In this document: positions 1 through 9,244 of the stretch, piece by piece
How the letters are laid out: the number at the start of each line of letters is the position of its first letter
How positions within the stretch are numbered: the first letter of the stretch is position 1
From: Stappia sp. BW2
Lineage (GTDB): Bacteria > Pseudomonadota > Alphaproteobacteria > Rhizobiales > Stappiaceae
Direction: 5' to 3'
NCBI RefSeq assembly: GCF_008107695.1
Contig: NZ_VIRG01000093.1
Location: 62,001-126,000 of the forward strand
Length of the DNA: 64,000 nucleotides
Program-made: the position numbers and the translations under genes
Notes under the pieces: model-generated
Database searches by the model: none
The model's input: only the letters and a program-made list of their open reading frames with translations
Told to the model about the DNA's origin: nothing

Positions 1-1347
1 AGCGTGTTCTGCGAATACATCTCGCATCCCGATCAAGCTCGCCGCATCATCGTGCAAGCCGCGCAGGCGGCCCTGACCAAAGGTGGCGTCGCGGTCGTCA
101 TCATCAACGGCGACATGTTTGAGGAAGACACCAAGGACGATCTGGCCTGGTCCGTCCATCGGCCCAAGTCGCGCCAACGACCCGCGGACGACGAGCTTGA
201 CGCCTTGGCGGACCGGCTCAACTCGGCGGGCAAGGTCACGCTTTATGCCGGGATCGGCGCGCGCGATGCCAAGCCCCAGCTGGTGGCCTTGGCCGAAAAG
301 CTGGCCGCGCCCATCGCCCATACCTCCCGCTCGAAGGAATTTATCGAGCCCGACAACGACTACAACATCGGCATGATCGGCATCCTGGGCAACAAGGCGG
401 GGGTCGAGGCCGTGGACCGCGCCGACGTGATGCTCTGCCTCGGCACGGATTTCGCCTATACGCAATTCTATCCCGGCAAGGAGAAGATCATCCAGGTCGA
501 TCACGACCCGGCGCATATCGGACGCCGCGCGCCGGTAGGCATGGGTCTTGTCGGCGACATCGGCCCGACCATTGAGGCGCTACTCGACCGACTGGACCAG
601 AAGGAAGACAAGGGCCATCTCGACACCGCGCGCAAGCAGTGGAAAAAGGATCTTGAAGGCTACGTTTCCGAGGCCGACGAACACGATCCGTCGCTGATCC
701 ATCCGCAGTTCGTCGCCCACACGCTCGACCGGCTGGCGGCGCAGGACGCGATCTTTACCGCCGATGGCGGATCCCCGATGGTCTGGCTTTTGCGGCACCT
801 GACGGCGAAGGGCCAACGGCGTTTCCTCACAAGCCTGCTGCACGGCACGATGGCCAATGCCTATCCGCAGGCCATGGGGGCCGCGGCCGCCTATCCCGGG
901 CGCCAAGTCATCTCTCTGAGTGGTGACGGAGGCATGACCATGCTGATGGGCGATCTTCTGACGCTCAAGCAAGAGAAGCTGCCGATCAAGATTCTCATCT
1001 TCAACAACGGAAGCCTTGGCTTCGTCGAGATGGAGCAACGGGTCAGTGGCCTGCTCGACAGTTTCACCGGGCTGGAGAACCCCGATTTCTCCAAATTGGC
1101 TGAGGTGTGCGGTCTGAAGGGATGGCGGGTCGAGAATGCGAGTGATCTGGAAGGCGCGATGAAGGAATGGCTTGCCGCCGAAGGTCCCGCAATCCTCGAC
1201 GTTCGCGTCAATCGGGTGGAACTGGTCATGCCCCCCAAAATTGAGGCCGGTCAGGTCGCCTCGACCGCGCTCTTCGGCATTAAGGCCGTGCTGGACGGGC
1301 GCACGCGCGAAGTCGTGTCGCTCTTGCGCGACAACTTCCTGCGATAG
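1..1347 (+). CDS. poxB: Pyruvate dehydrogenase (quinone) / pyruvate oxidase, 5'-truncated by window edge
   Basis: Thiamine-diphosphate flavoenzyme expected to decarboxylate pyruvate to acetate and CO2 and pass electrons to ubiquinone at the membrane. The reading frame is open from base 1, so the gene begins outside the window. About 448 residues remain, against roughly 570 in the E. coli enzyme, so the first part of the N-terminal domain is missing. The central FAD-binding-type domain is followed by the TPP-binding motif, with GDGG at about fragment residue 308 and the paired Asn about 28 residues later (FNNGSLGF). The C-terminal tail is family-like. An acetolactate synthase relative is possible, but the FVEMEQ context and the C-terminus fit PoxB. 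The neighbouring bo3 oxidase and NDH-2 fit a quinone-linked role. Confidence 0.85.
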   Translation, partial: SVFCEYISHPDQARRIIVQAAQAALTKGGVAVVIINGDMFEEDTKDDLAWSVHRPKSRQRPADDELDALADRLNSAGKVTLYAGIGARDAKPQLVALAEKLAAPIAHTSRSKEFIEPDNDYNIGMIGILGNKAGVEAVDRADVMLCLGTDFAYTQFYPGKEKIIQVDHDPAHIGRRAPVGMGLVGDIGPTIEALLDRLDQKEDKGHLDTARKQWKKDLEGYVSEADEHDPSLIHPQFVAHTLDRLAAQDAIFTADGGSPMVWLLRHLTAKGQRRFLTSLLHGTMANAYPQAMGAAAAYPGRQVISLSGDGGMTMLMGDLLTLKQEKLPIKILIFNNGSLGFVEMEQRVSGLLDSFTGLENPDFSKLAEVCGLKGWRVENASDLEGAMKEWLAAEGPAILDVRVNRVELVMPPKIEAGQVASTALFGIKAVLDGRTREVVSLLRDNFLR

Positions 1348-1395
1348 AGCGAGAGGAAAGCGATCCGTGCAGCGAGATGCAAGGCGAGATGAGCG

Positions 1396-1992
1396 ATGAA
1401 GATCTCGCTCATCTCCAGCTGGGGACTGCTGGGCGGGAGCATCCCGGCGGCAGTCTTCGTAACGGTCCTTCTGGAAGCCTTCGGCTTGCCTCTGCCCGGC
1501 GAAAGCGCGCTGATTGCCGCCTCGGCCGCCGCCGGCGCGGGCGCAACACGCCTGCCGTATGTCTTCCTGGCGGCTTGGGCGGGGGCGGTCATTGGTGACA
1601 ACATCGGTTACGTCATCGGGCATCGATATGGCCAGTCGCTGGTGGCACGCTATGGCGACCGCGTGGGCCTGACACAGGCGCGCTACGCGCGCGTTGAGGC
1701 CGCAACGGAGAAATACGGCGCGTTCATGGTCGTGTTCGCGCGGTTCTTCGTCGTGCTGCGCCAGTTCAACGGACTGGTTGCGGGATCGACGGGAATGCCC
1801 TGGATTCGGTTTCTGATCGCCAACATCGTCGGTGCAGCGGCCTGGGCCGGGCTCTGGACCGTGCTTGGCGGCAGAGCCGCGCGCTGGTTGACGCACCATC
1901 CGAACGCAATGCATGCGGTTCCGCTTGTGGTAATCGTTGCGCTCGTGATCTTCGTCGCCATTCGTCTGTTTCGAAGACGGCGCAAGCGCTGA
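1396..1992 (+). CDS. DedA family (VTT domain) membrane protein
   Basis: A 198-residue integral membrane protein of the DedA/SNARE-associated family. Its members act in lipid flipping, membrane homeostasis and proton-motive-force-dependent tolerance. The N-terminal half has the re-entrant segment with the LPLPGES-like sequence (residues about 33-39), followed by GDNIGYVIGHRYG. The family R-F...R.F..G..GMPWIRF block lies near residues 115-140, and the basic C-terminus (FRRRRKR) is typical. The gene lies 48 bases downstream of poxB on the same strand, so co-transcription is plausible. The start was chosen at the ATG following an AAGGCGAGATGAGCG stretch that is only a moderate ribosome-binding site. 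The transported or sensed substrate cannot be inferred. Confidence 0.8.
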   Translation: MKISLISSWGLLGGSIPAAVFVTVLLEAFGLPLPGESALIAASAAAGAGATRLPYVFLAAWAGAVIGDNIGYVIGHRYGQSLVARYGDRVGLTQARYARVEAATEKYGAFMVVFARFFVVLRQFNGLVAGSTGMPWIRFLIANIVGAAAWAGLWTVLGGRAARWLTHHPNAMHAVPLVVIVALVIFVAIRLFRRRRKR

Positions 1993-2176
1993 CGGCCACG
2001 CAATCCGTAACTTTTCGATGGGCCGGTCACACGGCAGAGGCGACGCTTTCATGCCCGTCTCTGATCGACATCATCTTACTCGACCCAGAACAGATCTGCG
2101 ATATGGCAAGCCTGATCTTCCTGCCGGTCCCTGCCTTCGTGCCTCTTGGTGCGGCACGTCACGTTGCGCGCGGCGA

Positions 2177-2194
2177 GGGCAGGGGAACCTGCCC
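2177..2194. terminator. Hairpin between convergent dedA and DUF6629 genes
   Basis: Perfect 7-bp stem, GGGCAGG paired with CCTGCCC around a GGAA loop, followed on the plus strand by TTAT. It lies 4 bases past the stop of the minus-strand DUF6629 gene and 185 bases past dedA, so it could terminate either transcript. There is no long U-run, so efficiency is uncertain. Confidence 0.4.
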
Positions 2195-2197
2195 TTA

Positions 2198-2848
2198 TCA
2201 AGGGACGGACGAGGACAGGATCTTTCCGTTTCGGAACTGCCAGTAGAGCATGACACTGATCACCGCGGCGTAAAAACACCAGACCGAGGAGAAGGCGTAA
2301 GATTTGGCAAGGATGATGATCGTGAGCCCGACCAGGTTGTAGACCCCGAACCACCGAACCACGCGGAAGCTCGACAGAACGAGTGCGCCGCAGGTGACAA
2401 AGATATAGGCAATGCCCGTCCACGTCGTTTCCGTTACCGGGTTGGAATAGACGATCGACCTGTTCTCGACGTAGCACGACGTCGGGTACGACATGACACC
2501 CCAGATCATGTAGGCCCCGAAAACAAGGGCGATCAGGGTGATTGCCGCCAATACCATGCGGCGCCAGCCGACATCTTCCAGCAGGAAAACGGACAGCGAC
2601 ATCAATATCGGCAGCAGTCCCTGTGCATAAAGCAGGAACAAAAACGCAGCATGATCGCGCGCCGTTTCACCAATTGTCCCGTCAAGTCCGAGCCAGACGA
2701 ATCCCTCGGTGAACTGATGCAACGCGAAGAAAAGCGGCATCGCGGCAAAGAGGACATGGCGTGGATGACGGACATGGGTGAGCGTTGCGACCCCGACCGC
2801 GCCAATGGCGGCGCTGGCCACAAAATTCACTTCGGCGGAAAAACACAT
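2198..2848 (-). CDS. DUF6629 family integral membrane protein
   Basis: A 216-residue polytopic protein, mostly hydrophobic, with about six to seven predicted membrane segments. The opening MCFSAEVNF followed by an AAIGAVG glycine-rich first segment, then HALHQ-like FALHQFTEGFVW, is the pattern I associate with the DUF6629 family. Its function is unknown. It is transcribed toward dedA and lies downstream of the cyo operon on the same strand, with a 143-base gap after cyoD. That gap leaves open whether it is the last gene of that operon or has its own promoter. The conserved Cys-2 and the His/Glu of the HQFTEG motif suggest metal or cofactor contact, but this is only inference. Confidence 0.7.
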   Translation of the reverse strand: MCFSAEVNFVASAAIGAVGVATLTHVRHPRHVLFAAMPLFFALHQFTEGFVWLGLDGTIGETARDHAAFLFLLYAQGLLPILMSLSVFLLEDVGWRRMVLAAITLIALVFGAYMIWGVMSYPTSCYVENRSIVYSNPVTETTWTGIAYIFVTCGALVLSSFRVVRWFGVYNLVGLTIIILAKSYAFSSVWCFYAAVISVMLYWQFRNGKILSSSVP

Positions 2849-2991
2849 GGGACGCGTCCCCTGTCACTGAATTTGGTCTTGATATCGTAAAACTCCGCAG
2901 CACGAGAAATTTGAACTTTCCCTTGCAGCGGAGTTGGTACGAACAAATCCGGCCAGCCCGAAGAATGCGTCAGGGAGCCGACCGGATGCCG

Positions 2992-3303
2992 TTACATCAT
3001 GCGCGTCATGAGATTGCCGAGGACCCAGACCGTTCCAGCGACCATGATGAGGATGATCAGGCCGGTGAACAGGATGAGCTGCAGCTCCTCGCGTTTCTGC
3101 CGCGACACGTCGATGTGCAGGAAGAAGCGGAAGTGGACGGCTATCTGCACCGCTGCCAGCACCGCGAGGGACGCGAAGATTCCGACGGAGCCGAAGGGTT
3201 GCAGGATCGCGGTCAGGAACGACAGGGCAGTCAGGATGACGGCGGCAATGAAGCCCGTGAAATACATGCGCAGGTCGTGCGCGCGTTCGTCCTTGTTGTT
3301 CAT
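2992..3303 (-). CDS. cyoD: Cytochrome bo3 ubiquinol oxidase subunit IV
   Basis: A 103-residue small membrane subunit with three hydrophobic helices (about residues 13-37, 40-62 and 73-98). The family sequence AVHFRFFLHID sits in the middle, between helices two and three. Subunit IV assists assembly and stability of the heme-copper core. I chose the internal ATG giving MNNKDERAHD, because it overlaps the cyoC stop by four bases (ATGA) and gives the normal family length. A longer in-frame extension upstream would only shadow cyoC. It is the last gene of the cyoABCD operon. Confidence 0.93.
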   Translation of the reverse strand: MNNKDERAHDLRMYFTGFIAAVILTALSFLTAILQPFGSVGIFASLAVLAAVQIAVHFRFFLHIDVSRQKREELQLILFTGLIILIMVAGTVWVLGNLMTRMM

Positions 3304-3935
3304 GACAGTAGCCCCGGAAGAAAGACGACCGAGAAGATCCCGATCCAGATGATGTCGAGAAAGTGCCAGTAGAGCCCCAGCCGGAGCACCCGTGTCTTGA
3401 CGTCGCTGGCAAAGCCGAAGAAGGCGATCTGGACGCAGACAACCAGGATCATCAGGCTGCCCACGCTCACATGCAGCCCGTGCAACCCGACCAGCGCCCA
3501 ATAGGAGCTGAGATAGCTCGAGCGCATCGGGACTGCCCCCTTTTCCGCCGCATCAATGAAGTCGCGGATTTCGAGACCCAGGAAGCACAGACCGAAAGCC
3601 AAGGAAGCCAGAAGCCAGAGGATCACGACACGTTTGGAGGAATGGTATTTCATCGCGACGGTTGCGACGCCGAAGAGCAGTGAGCTGATCAGCAGTGATC
3701 CGGTTTGGAGTGCGATGCTGGTCACATCGACGATGTCCGCGTTGCCCGGCCCTCCTGCGGTTGCCTGGATCGACGTCGCATAGATCGCGAAAAACATCGC
3801 GAATGTGACGAGATCGCTCATCAGGAAGACCCAGAACCCGAATACGACGGATTCGGCTTCTTCGTGGGCTTTTCCGTGGGAAGGGCCAAGGTTCAGCCCT
3901 GGATGGCGTCTGAGGTTGGTGTTCGACGTCGTCAT
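3300..3935 (-). CDS. cyoC: Cytochrome bo3 ubiquinol oxidase subunit III
   Basis: A 211-residue heme-copper oxidase subunit III with five membrane helices, starting with the FGFWVFLMSDLVTFAMFFA helix near residue 30. The conserved YWALVGLHGLHVSVGSLMI segment lies near residue 140 and the terminal RLGLYWHFLDIIWIGIFSVVFL helix near residue 180. The start was set at MTTSNTN, one base after the cyoB stop, rather than at the longer frame reaching into cyoB. The product packs against subunit I, where it is thought to support stable turnover. Gene order and spacing (B-1 bp-C-4 bp overlap-D) indicate one transcript with translational coupling. Confidence 0.94.
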   Translation of the reverse strand: MTTSNTNLRRHPGLNLGPSHGKAHEEAESVVFGFWVFLMSDLVTFAMFFAIYATSIQATAGGPGNADIVDVTSIALQTGSLLISSLLFGVATVAMKYHSSKRVVILWLLASLAFGLCFLGLEIRDFIDAAEKGAVPMRSSYLSSYWALVGLHGLHVSVGSLMILVVCVQIAFFGFASDVKTRVLRLGLYWHFLDIIWIGIFSVVFLPGLLS

Positions 3936-3936
3936 C

Positions 3937-6015
3937 TCACGCCTCCGAAATGCGGGCGGCAATGCCGCGGTTGCTGGGCGAGACCTCGTCACGACGCTCG
4001 GTGCCCGGGCCTTCTGCGGCCAGGGCGATCCAGTCTTTCTCGGTCCGCTCGATCACAGACGCGGGGATGATCTCGCCCTTGTCGCGCACGAAGCCGAGGC
4101 CGATGGAATGGGTCAGCAACGCAAGTGCAGACAGCACGGCCAGCCACCAGATCCAGAACACCATGGCAAAACCAAACAGCGTGCCGAAGACGATGATGTT
4201 CAGGCCTATCCAGCTGGTCGGTGAAAGCTCGACGTCCTCGTAGGTGTCGCAGTCGATCTCGTAGGCCGTGCCTGCCGCTTTCTCTTTGGCGAAAGCATCC
4301 TGGCTGTTCACCGTGGGGATGAAGGCGAAGTTCCACTCCGGCACCGGTGCGGGCGAGGCCCATTCCAGGGTGCGCCCGTCCCAAGGGTCGCCACCTGGCA
4401 CCGCAAGAGTATCGCGTCGCAGCGCCGAGACCACGAAGCTTCCGATCAGCGTACACAGGGCAGCGAGCACGCAGAGCGCCCCAACCATCGTCACGATCAT
4501 GTAGGGAATGTAGCTGGGATCATCGAAGGCCGGGCTGCGCCGAGGCAGGCCCATCAGCCCGACCATGTAAAGCGGCATGAACGCGAAGGTGAACCCGATG
4601 ATGAAGAGCCAGGCAGCCGTCGCCGACCAGCGTTCGTCCAGCCGGAAGCCAAAGAACTTCGGAAACCAGACGTAGATGCTGGCAAGCACGGCGAAGAGTG
4701 TGCCCGGCAGCAGCACGTTGTGGAAATGCGCGACCACGAACTGGCTGTTGTGCACGGCAAAGTTGACCGTCGGGTTGGCCAGCAGGATGCCGGTGTAACC
4801 GCCCACAGCGAAGAAGACGATGAACCCGGCGAGGTAGATGATTGGTGTGCGCATCCGGATCCGTCCGCCCCAAAGCGTTGCGATCCAGACATAGACCTTC
4901 ACCCCCGTGGGGATCGCGATCAGCATGGTGGCGATGCCGAAGGCAACGTTGATCGTCGGGCTTTGTCCCATGGTAAAGAAGTGGTGCAGCCAGACAGTGA
5001 AGGACAGCACGGCGATGGCCATGGTCGCGATCACCAGTGACATGTAGCCGTAGATGCGCTTGCCCGAGAAGATTGCCGTGAACTCGGAGTAAAGGCCGAA
5101 GGCGGGCAGGATCAGGATATAGACCTCCGGATGGCCGAACATCCAGAACAGGTTGGCGAAGTTCATCATGTTTCCGCCAAGGTCGTTGGTGAAGAAGTGA
5201 AAATCGAGGTAGCGGTCAAGCGCCTGCATGATGACCACGGCCGTCAGTGGGGGAAGCGCGAAGATCAGGAGGATGGAGGTGCAGAGCGCCGTCCAGACGA
5301 AGATCGGCATCCGTAAAAAGGTCATGCCCGGGCAGCGCATCTTGTAGATGGTCACGGCAAAGTTCAGCCCGGTCAGCACCGTTCCGATGCCAGACAGGCC
5401 CAGTGACCAGATCCAGTAATCTGGCCCGGTTCCTGGTTGGAAGGCGACACCGGTATAGGGCGGATAACCGGTCCAGCCGCCGGTTGCGAACTGTCCGACC
5501 ACGAGGCTGATCATCAACAGCATCGCGCCGACGATGGTGAAGCCGAGGCTGATCTGATTGAGACGCGGGAAGGCCACGTCGCGCGCCCCGATCTGCAGTG
5601 GCACCAAAAGGTTCATGAAACCGATCAGGAACGGCATCAAGACGAAGAAGATCATGATGGTGCCGTGGGTCGAGAAAAGCTCGGAGAAGTGATCTGGCGT
5701 CAGGTAGCCCCCCTGGTAGGAGGTCACATATTGCGAGCGCATCACAACGCCTTCGGCCACACCGCGCGCGAACATGACAAGGCCCACGACGATGTACATG
5801 ATGCCGATCTTCTTGTGGTCGGTGGTGTTCAACCAGGTAAACAGCAGCGGCTTCCACCAGCCCTTGATCAGCAGCAAAGCGGCGACGATCACCGCACCGA
5901 TGACGGCCAGCCAGCCAGCCGAGCTGCCGACGATGTTGCTTGCCGTAGGGTCGCGGAAAACGTCGAAGATCGCGATGTCGTCCCAGCCGAGACGACCAAA
6001 AATAAAGTGTTCCAT
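3937..6015 (-). CDS. cyoB: Cytochrome bo3 ubiquinol oxidase subunit I
   Basis: The 692-residue catalytic subunit, which oxidises ubiquinol and reduces O2 to water while pumping protons. All expected ligands are visible. H117 (STHGTIMIFF) and H432 match the low-spin heme b axial ligands. H295 with Y299 (GHPEVY), H344 and H345 match the CuB site with its His-Tyr crosslink pair. H430 (VAHFH) matches the high-spin heme o3 ligand. The length is close to that of E. coli CyoB (663), and the C-terminus is extended and hydrophilic. It starts 12 bases after cyoA. The assignment to quinol rather than cytochrome c oxidase rests on the lack of a CuA site in the neighbouring subunit II. Confidence 0.97.
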   Translation of the reverse strand: MEHFIFGRLGWDDIAIFDVFRDPTASNIVGSSAGWLAVIGAVIVAALLLIKGWWKPLLFTWLNTTDHKKIGIMYIVVGLVMFARGVAEGVVMRSQYVTSYQGGYLTPDHFSELFSTHGTIMIFFVLMPFLIGFMNLLVPLQIGARDVAFPRLNQISLGFTIVGAMLLMISLVVGQFATGGWTGYPPYTGVAFQPGTGPDYWIWSLGLSGIGTVLTGLNFAVTIYKMRCPGMTFLRMPIFVWTALCTSILLIFALPPLTAVVIMQALDRYLDFHFFTNDLGGNMMNFANLFWMFGHPEVYILILPAFGLYSEFTAIFSGKRIYGYMSLVIATMAIAVLSFTVWLHHFFTMGQSPTINVAFGIATMLIAIPTGVKVYVWIATLWGGRIRMRTPIIYLAGFIVFFAVGGYTGILLANPTVNFAVHNSQFVVAHFHNVLLPGTLFAVLASIYVWFPKFFGFRLDERWSATAAWLFIIGFTFAFMPLYMVGLMGLPRRSPAFDDPSYIPYMIVTMVGALCVLAALCTLIGSFVVSALRRDTLAVPGGDPWDGRTLEWASPAPVPEWNFAFIPTVNSQDAFAKEKAAGTAYEIDCDTYEDVELSPTSWIGLNIIVFGTLFGFAMVFWIWWLAVLSALALLTHSIGLGFVRDKGEIIPASVIERTEKDWIALAAEGPGTERRDEVSPSNRGIAARISEA

Positions 6016-6027
6016 GTTCTGTCGCTT

Positions 6028-7074
6028 CTACTGGTCGGACCCGGTGGGATCTGTGGCGGTATCGTGGTGCATATTGCCCATCTGGCTCATGTTGAAGTGG
6101 CTGTTGGCCAACAGCTTGTCACAAGGTCCATCGGGCAAGGCGCCTTTCGCGGGATCGAAGACTGTGCTGCCCGGCTGCGCCTCCGGCGGTACGGGAGTGC
6201 CCTGATGATAGCGGGCCACCACGCGGTCGAAGAGACAGGTATCGGCCAGAGGTCGAAGCGCGGGCGTATTGGAGTTGTACTCCTTCGCGCTGTCTCCGGA
6301 GACGAGCAGCTTGACGTAGCTTTCGGCATCGACCGTTTCGCCCGCAGCACCATTGACCCAGGCATCGAATTGCGCGTCCGAGACGGCGCGCATGGGTACT
6401 CGCATGTTCGCGAAACCGTAGCCGTTGAACTGGGTCTGGGTCGCGGTACCCTCACCCTCTCGATTGGCGGCAAGGTTCAGTTTGGTGACCATCCCCGGCA
6501 TCGCGTAGATCTGCCCGGCAAAGCCGTTAGGCAGGAAACTTTGCATGTTCGTGTCAGTGGTTAGCCGGAAGGTAACGGGACGGTTGGCCGGGATGACGAT
6601 CTGGTCCAGAGCGGCGACACCTTGGTCCGGGTAGATCGCGAGATAGCGGAAATCGATGCCCACAAGGTCGATCTCCAGCGGATTTTCCCCCAGGGGTGTG
6701 TAGGGATCGTACTTGAGCGTCGACTGGGCAAGCCAGTACGCCAGTACACAAATCACCAGAACCGGCACCCCCCAGATGGCCATTTCGTACCATTTGTTGA
6801 ACTCCCACTGGGGCGTGTAGCGCGCGTTTCCACCGATCCGGTAGCGCCAGAGCATGATCGGGAGAAGGAGGATCGCGGGCAGAACCGCCACGAGGGCGAT
6901 CAGCGATGCCCGCAGCAGATGGGTCGACTGATCTTCCAACACCGGACCTATCGGGCTGAAAATATCCGCGGCGACGGTCACGTCCGACCATCCGGCCAAC
7001 ACTGCCACTCCAGAGAGAATGGTGACCGCCCACCTCCATCCGCGAGGCAAGATTGCGCAGTGACGAGGGCTCAT
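6028..7074 (-). CDS. cyoA: Cytochrome bo3 ubiquinol oxidase subunit II
   Basis: A 348-residue subunit II: an N-terminal export and anchor region, two membrane helices (about residues 55-80 and 95-118), and a periplasmic cupredoxin-fold domain with the WKWLAIYPD-related block FRYLAIYPDQGVAAL. The CuA cysteine motif (CSExC) of cytochrome c oxidases is absent, as expected for quinol oxidases. The start was placed at MSPRHCAIL, preceded by GGAG ten bases upstream. A longer frame adds 32 polar residues that look spurious. There is no obvious lipobox Cys, unlike E. coli CyoA. It is the first gene of the operon, transcribed from the large intergenic region shared with fumC. Confidence 0.92.
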   Translation of the reverse strand: MSPRHCAILPRGWRWAVTILSGVAVLAGWSDVTVAADIFSPIGPVLEDQSTHLLRASLIALVAVLPAILLLPIMLWRYRIGGNARYTPQWEFNKWYEMAIWGVPVLVICVLAYWLAQSTLKYDPYTPLGENPLEIDLVGIDFRYLAIYPDQGVAALDQIVIPANRPVTFRLTTDTNMQSFLPNGFAGQIYAMPGMVTKLNLAANREGEGTATQTQFNGYGFANMRVPMRAVSDAQFDAWVNGAAGETVDAESYVKLLVSGDSAKEYNSNTPALRPLADTCLFDRVVARYHQGTPVPPEAQPGSTVFDPAKGALPDGPCDKLLANSHFNMSQMGNMHHDTATDPTGSDQ

Positions 7075-7762
7075 GCTGTCAGGGCTCCGGTAGTCGGGTG
7101 GGCGTTTGCCTTTCGGGTCATCGATGCCGGGCCGCTCAGGTCGCCCCCGGAACATCCAGCGTTCCGCCAATCACCGCTTCCGCGGGCGTTGGTCACATTT
7201 GTACCGATCGATGGCATTCGACCCCTCCAGCCAGGTTCAAGGTTTGAGTTGCAATTCGCGCCAGCAGGATGTTGGCACGGCAGCGCATTCGAAGAAAACA
7301 TGAACCAATCAGTAAATATTCGCTCCGCACTTTTGAGAGTTTTAAAAAAAAATTCTGGTTTTGCAACTGATTACGTAGCGAAATTGACAATGGGCTCTCT
7401 TGCAGTTGTATCCGCGTGCTAATCGTCATGGTTGCATCGTCAAGTTGTTTCGATGCGTAGCGATAGCCGACATTTTCCGGTTCATGGCGTCATCTTGAAG
7501 GTATGGTCGTGATGTCAGGTTAATCGGCCGGCATATTTCGATCCGAACTTCCTCGCCCGGCAACGGACCGTTTCACAGGAAACGATGATGCCGCGTTCTC
7601 AACAGCGGCCCCCGTATCGGCTTGCCTTTACGGCAGGCAATACGATGAGTGTGTCACATGACCAGATGTTAACTTGATCGATCTCTCGGGAACCCGGAGA
7701 GTGTCGGAGCGTTACCGTCAAGAATTCGATTTATCTTCATCACAAACAGGAGACGCTGCCCA
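7075..7762. promoter_or_regulatory. Divergent control region between cyoABCD and fumC-sdh operons
   Basis: This 688-base gene-free stretch separates the cyo operon (minus) from fumC-sdhCDAB-malic enzyme-ndh (plus). It includes an AT-rich patch at about 7305-7395 with an A9 tract, which suits a promoter or bent DNA for cyoA. A short inverted repeat (TTGCCT/AGGCAA) lies at 7622-7640. A good AGGAG ribosome-binding site stands just ahead of fumC. No reliable -35/-10 pair or Fnr/Crp box could be picked by eye. Short frames here show no family resemblance. Confidence 0.5.
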
Positions 7763-9226
7763 ATGCGTCCTGATTCCTCACCGCTTACGCTTGCTCACCC
7801 TCTGCCGCCTATCGGGCTGAGCGCGCGGGGCACGCGGACGGAAAGCGATTCCATGGGTGAAATCGAGGTGCCCGCTGATCGCTATTGGGGCGCGCAGACC
7901 CAACGCTCGCTGGTTCATTTCTCGATTGCCGGTGATCGGATGCCAAAGCAGGTCTATCATGCTTATGGCTACGTCAAGAAGGCCGCCGCCAAGATTAACG
8001 CGGACGCAGGCCGTCTTGATCCAACGCTTGCCGCTGCCATCATACAAGCGTGTGACGAGACCATCGCTGGAAAGCTGGATGCGCATTATCCGCTTTTTGT
8101 CTGGCAGACCGGCTCTGGCACGCAATCGAACATGAACATCAACGAGGTCGTTTCCAACCGCGCAATCCAGATCCTTGGCGGGACATTGGGCAGCAAGGAT
8201 CCGGTGCATCCCAACGATCACGTCAATATGGGACAGTCGTCAAACGACACTTTCCCGAGCGCGATGCATATCGCGACTGTCCTGGCGCTGCATGCGCAGG
8301 TCTTTCCTGCGATCGAGGCTTTGGCCAGCGTGTTCGAGCAGCGGGCGCAGGACTGGGCCGATATGCCAAAGATCGGGCGTACCCACTTGCAAGATGCAGT
8401 GCCGCTGTCGGTGGGCCAGGAATGGTCTGGTCATGGCGCGATGCTGCGTGACGGGCTCGAGCGGTTGCGCCAGGCCCGCGATGGGCTCTACCGGTTGGCC
8501 GCAGGGGGAACTGCGGTGGGCACGGGCTTGAACGCGCCGTCGGGATTCTCAGAGGCGATAGCATCCGAAATCGCAACTCTCACCGGACAACCCTTCATCA
8601 CGGCCCCCAACAAGTTTGCAGCCCAGGCCTCGCTTGATCCGATGGTAGCGGTGATGTCGGCGCTACGGGGTCTGGCGGTGTCGGTGATGAAAATCGCCAA
8701 CGATCTGCGCTGGCTTGCGTCGGGTCCGCGCTGCGGCCTGGCCGAACTTCACATGCCCGAGACGGAACCGGGCAGCTCGATCATGCCGGGCAAGGTCAAC
8801 CCCACGCAATGCGAAGCGATGATGATGATCTGCCTGCAAATCATCGGGTTGGACACAGCGGTCGGAATGGCGGGGGGTATGGGGAATTTCCAGCTCAACG
8901 CGATGCGCCCGATCATCACGGCAAATGTGCTGCATGCGATTGACCTGCTGGGCGATGGTACGACCAATTTCTGCCGTTTCGCGGTCGAAGGGATCGCCCC
9001 GCGCAAAGAGGTGATTGCAGGATATCTGGAACGCTCACTGATGCTGGTGACCGCGCTCAGCCCCGAGATCGGCTATGACCGCGCCGCCGAGATTGCACAT
9101 CTGGCCGAAGAAAACGACCTGAGCCTTCGTGAGGCCACGCTGAAGCTGGGCTACCTCACCGGCCCCGAATTTGACCGTATTGCCGATCCGAGCGCCATGA
9201 TCGGCGATGGGATTGGCGGTGCCTGA
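7763..9226 (+). CDS. fumC: Fumarate hydratase class II
   Basis: A 487-residue oxygen-stable fumarase that interconverts fumarate and malate in the TCA cycle. It shows QTGSGTQSNMN (substrate contacts, about residue 114), SSNDTFPSAMH (about 155), IGRTHLQDAVP with the proposed catalytic His (about 205), and the superfamily signature GSSIMPGKVNP (about 336), whose mobile loop Ser acts in catalysis. AGGAG sits ten bases before the chosen ATG. The N-terminus carries about 20 more residues than typical enzymes before the usual RTESDSMGE start, so a downstream start is possible. Eighteen bases separate it from the sdhC start, so it heads a fumC-sdhCDAB transcript. Confidence 0.95.
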   Translation: MRPDSSPLTLAHPLPPIGLSARGTRTESDSMGEIEVPADRYWGAQTQRSLVHFSIAGDRMPKQVYHAYGYVKKAAAKINADAGRLDPTLAAAIIQACDETIAGKLDAHYPLFVWQTGSGTQSNMNINEVVSNRAIQILGGTLGSKDPVHPNDHVNMGQSSNDTFPSAMHIATVLALHAQVFPAIEALASVFEQRAQDWADMPKIGRTHLQDAVPLSVGQEWSGHGAMLRDGLERLRQARDGLYRLAAGGTAVGTGLNAPSGFSEAIASEIATLTGQPFITAPNKFAAQASLDPMVAVMSALRGLAVSVMKIANDLRWLASGPRCGLAELHMPETEPGSSIMPGKVNPTQCEAMMMICLQIIGLDTAVGMAGGMGNFQLNAMRPIITANVLHAIDLLGDGTTNFCRFAVEGIAPRKEVIAGYLERSLMLVTALSPEIGYDRAAEIAHLAEENDLSLREATLKLGYLTGPEFDRIADPSAMIGDGIGGA

Positions 9227-9244
9227 CAGGATGGAGAAATGGAC

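Noticed and set aside
580-2052. 490-residue minus-strand open frame opposite poxB and dedA
   Set aside because: Low-complexity, His/Arg/Gln-rich product without family features; it is the antisense shadow of high-GC coding sequence.
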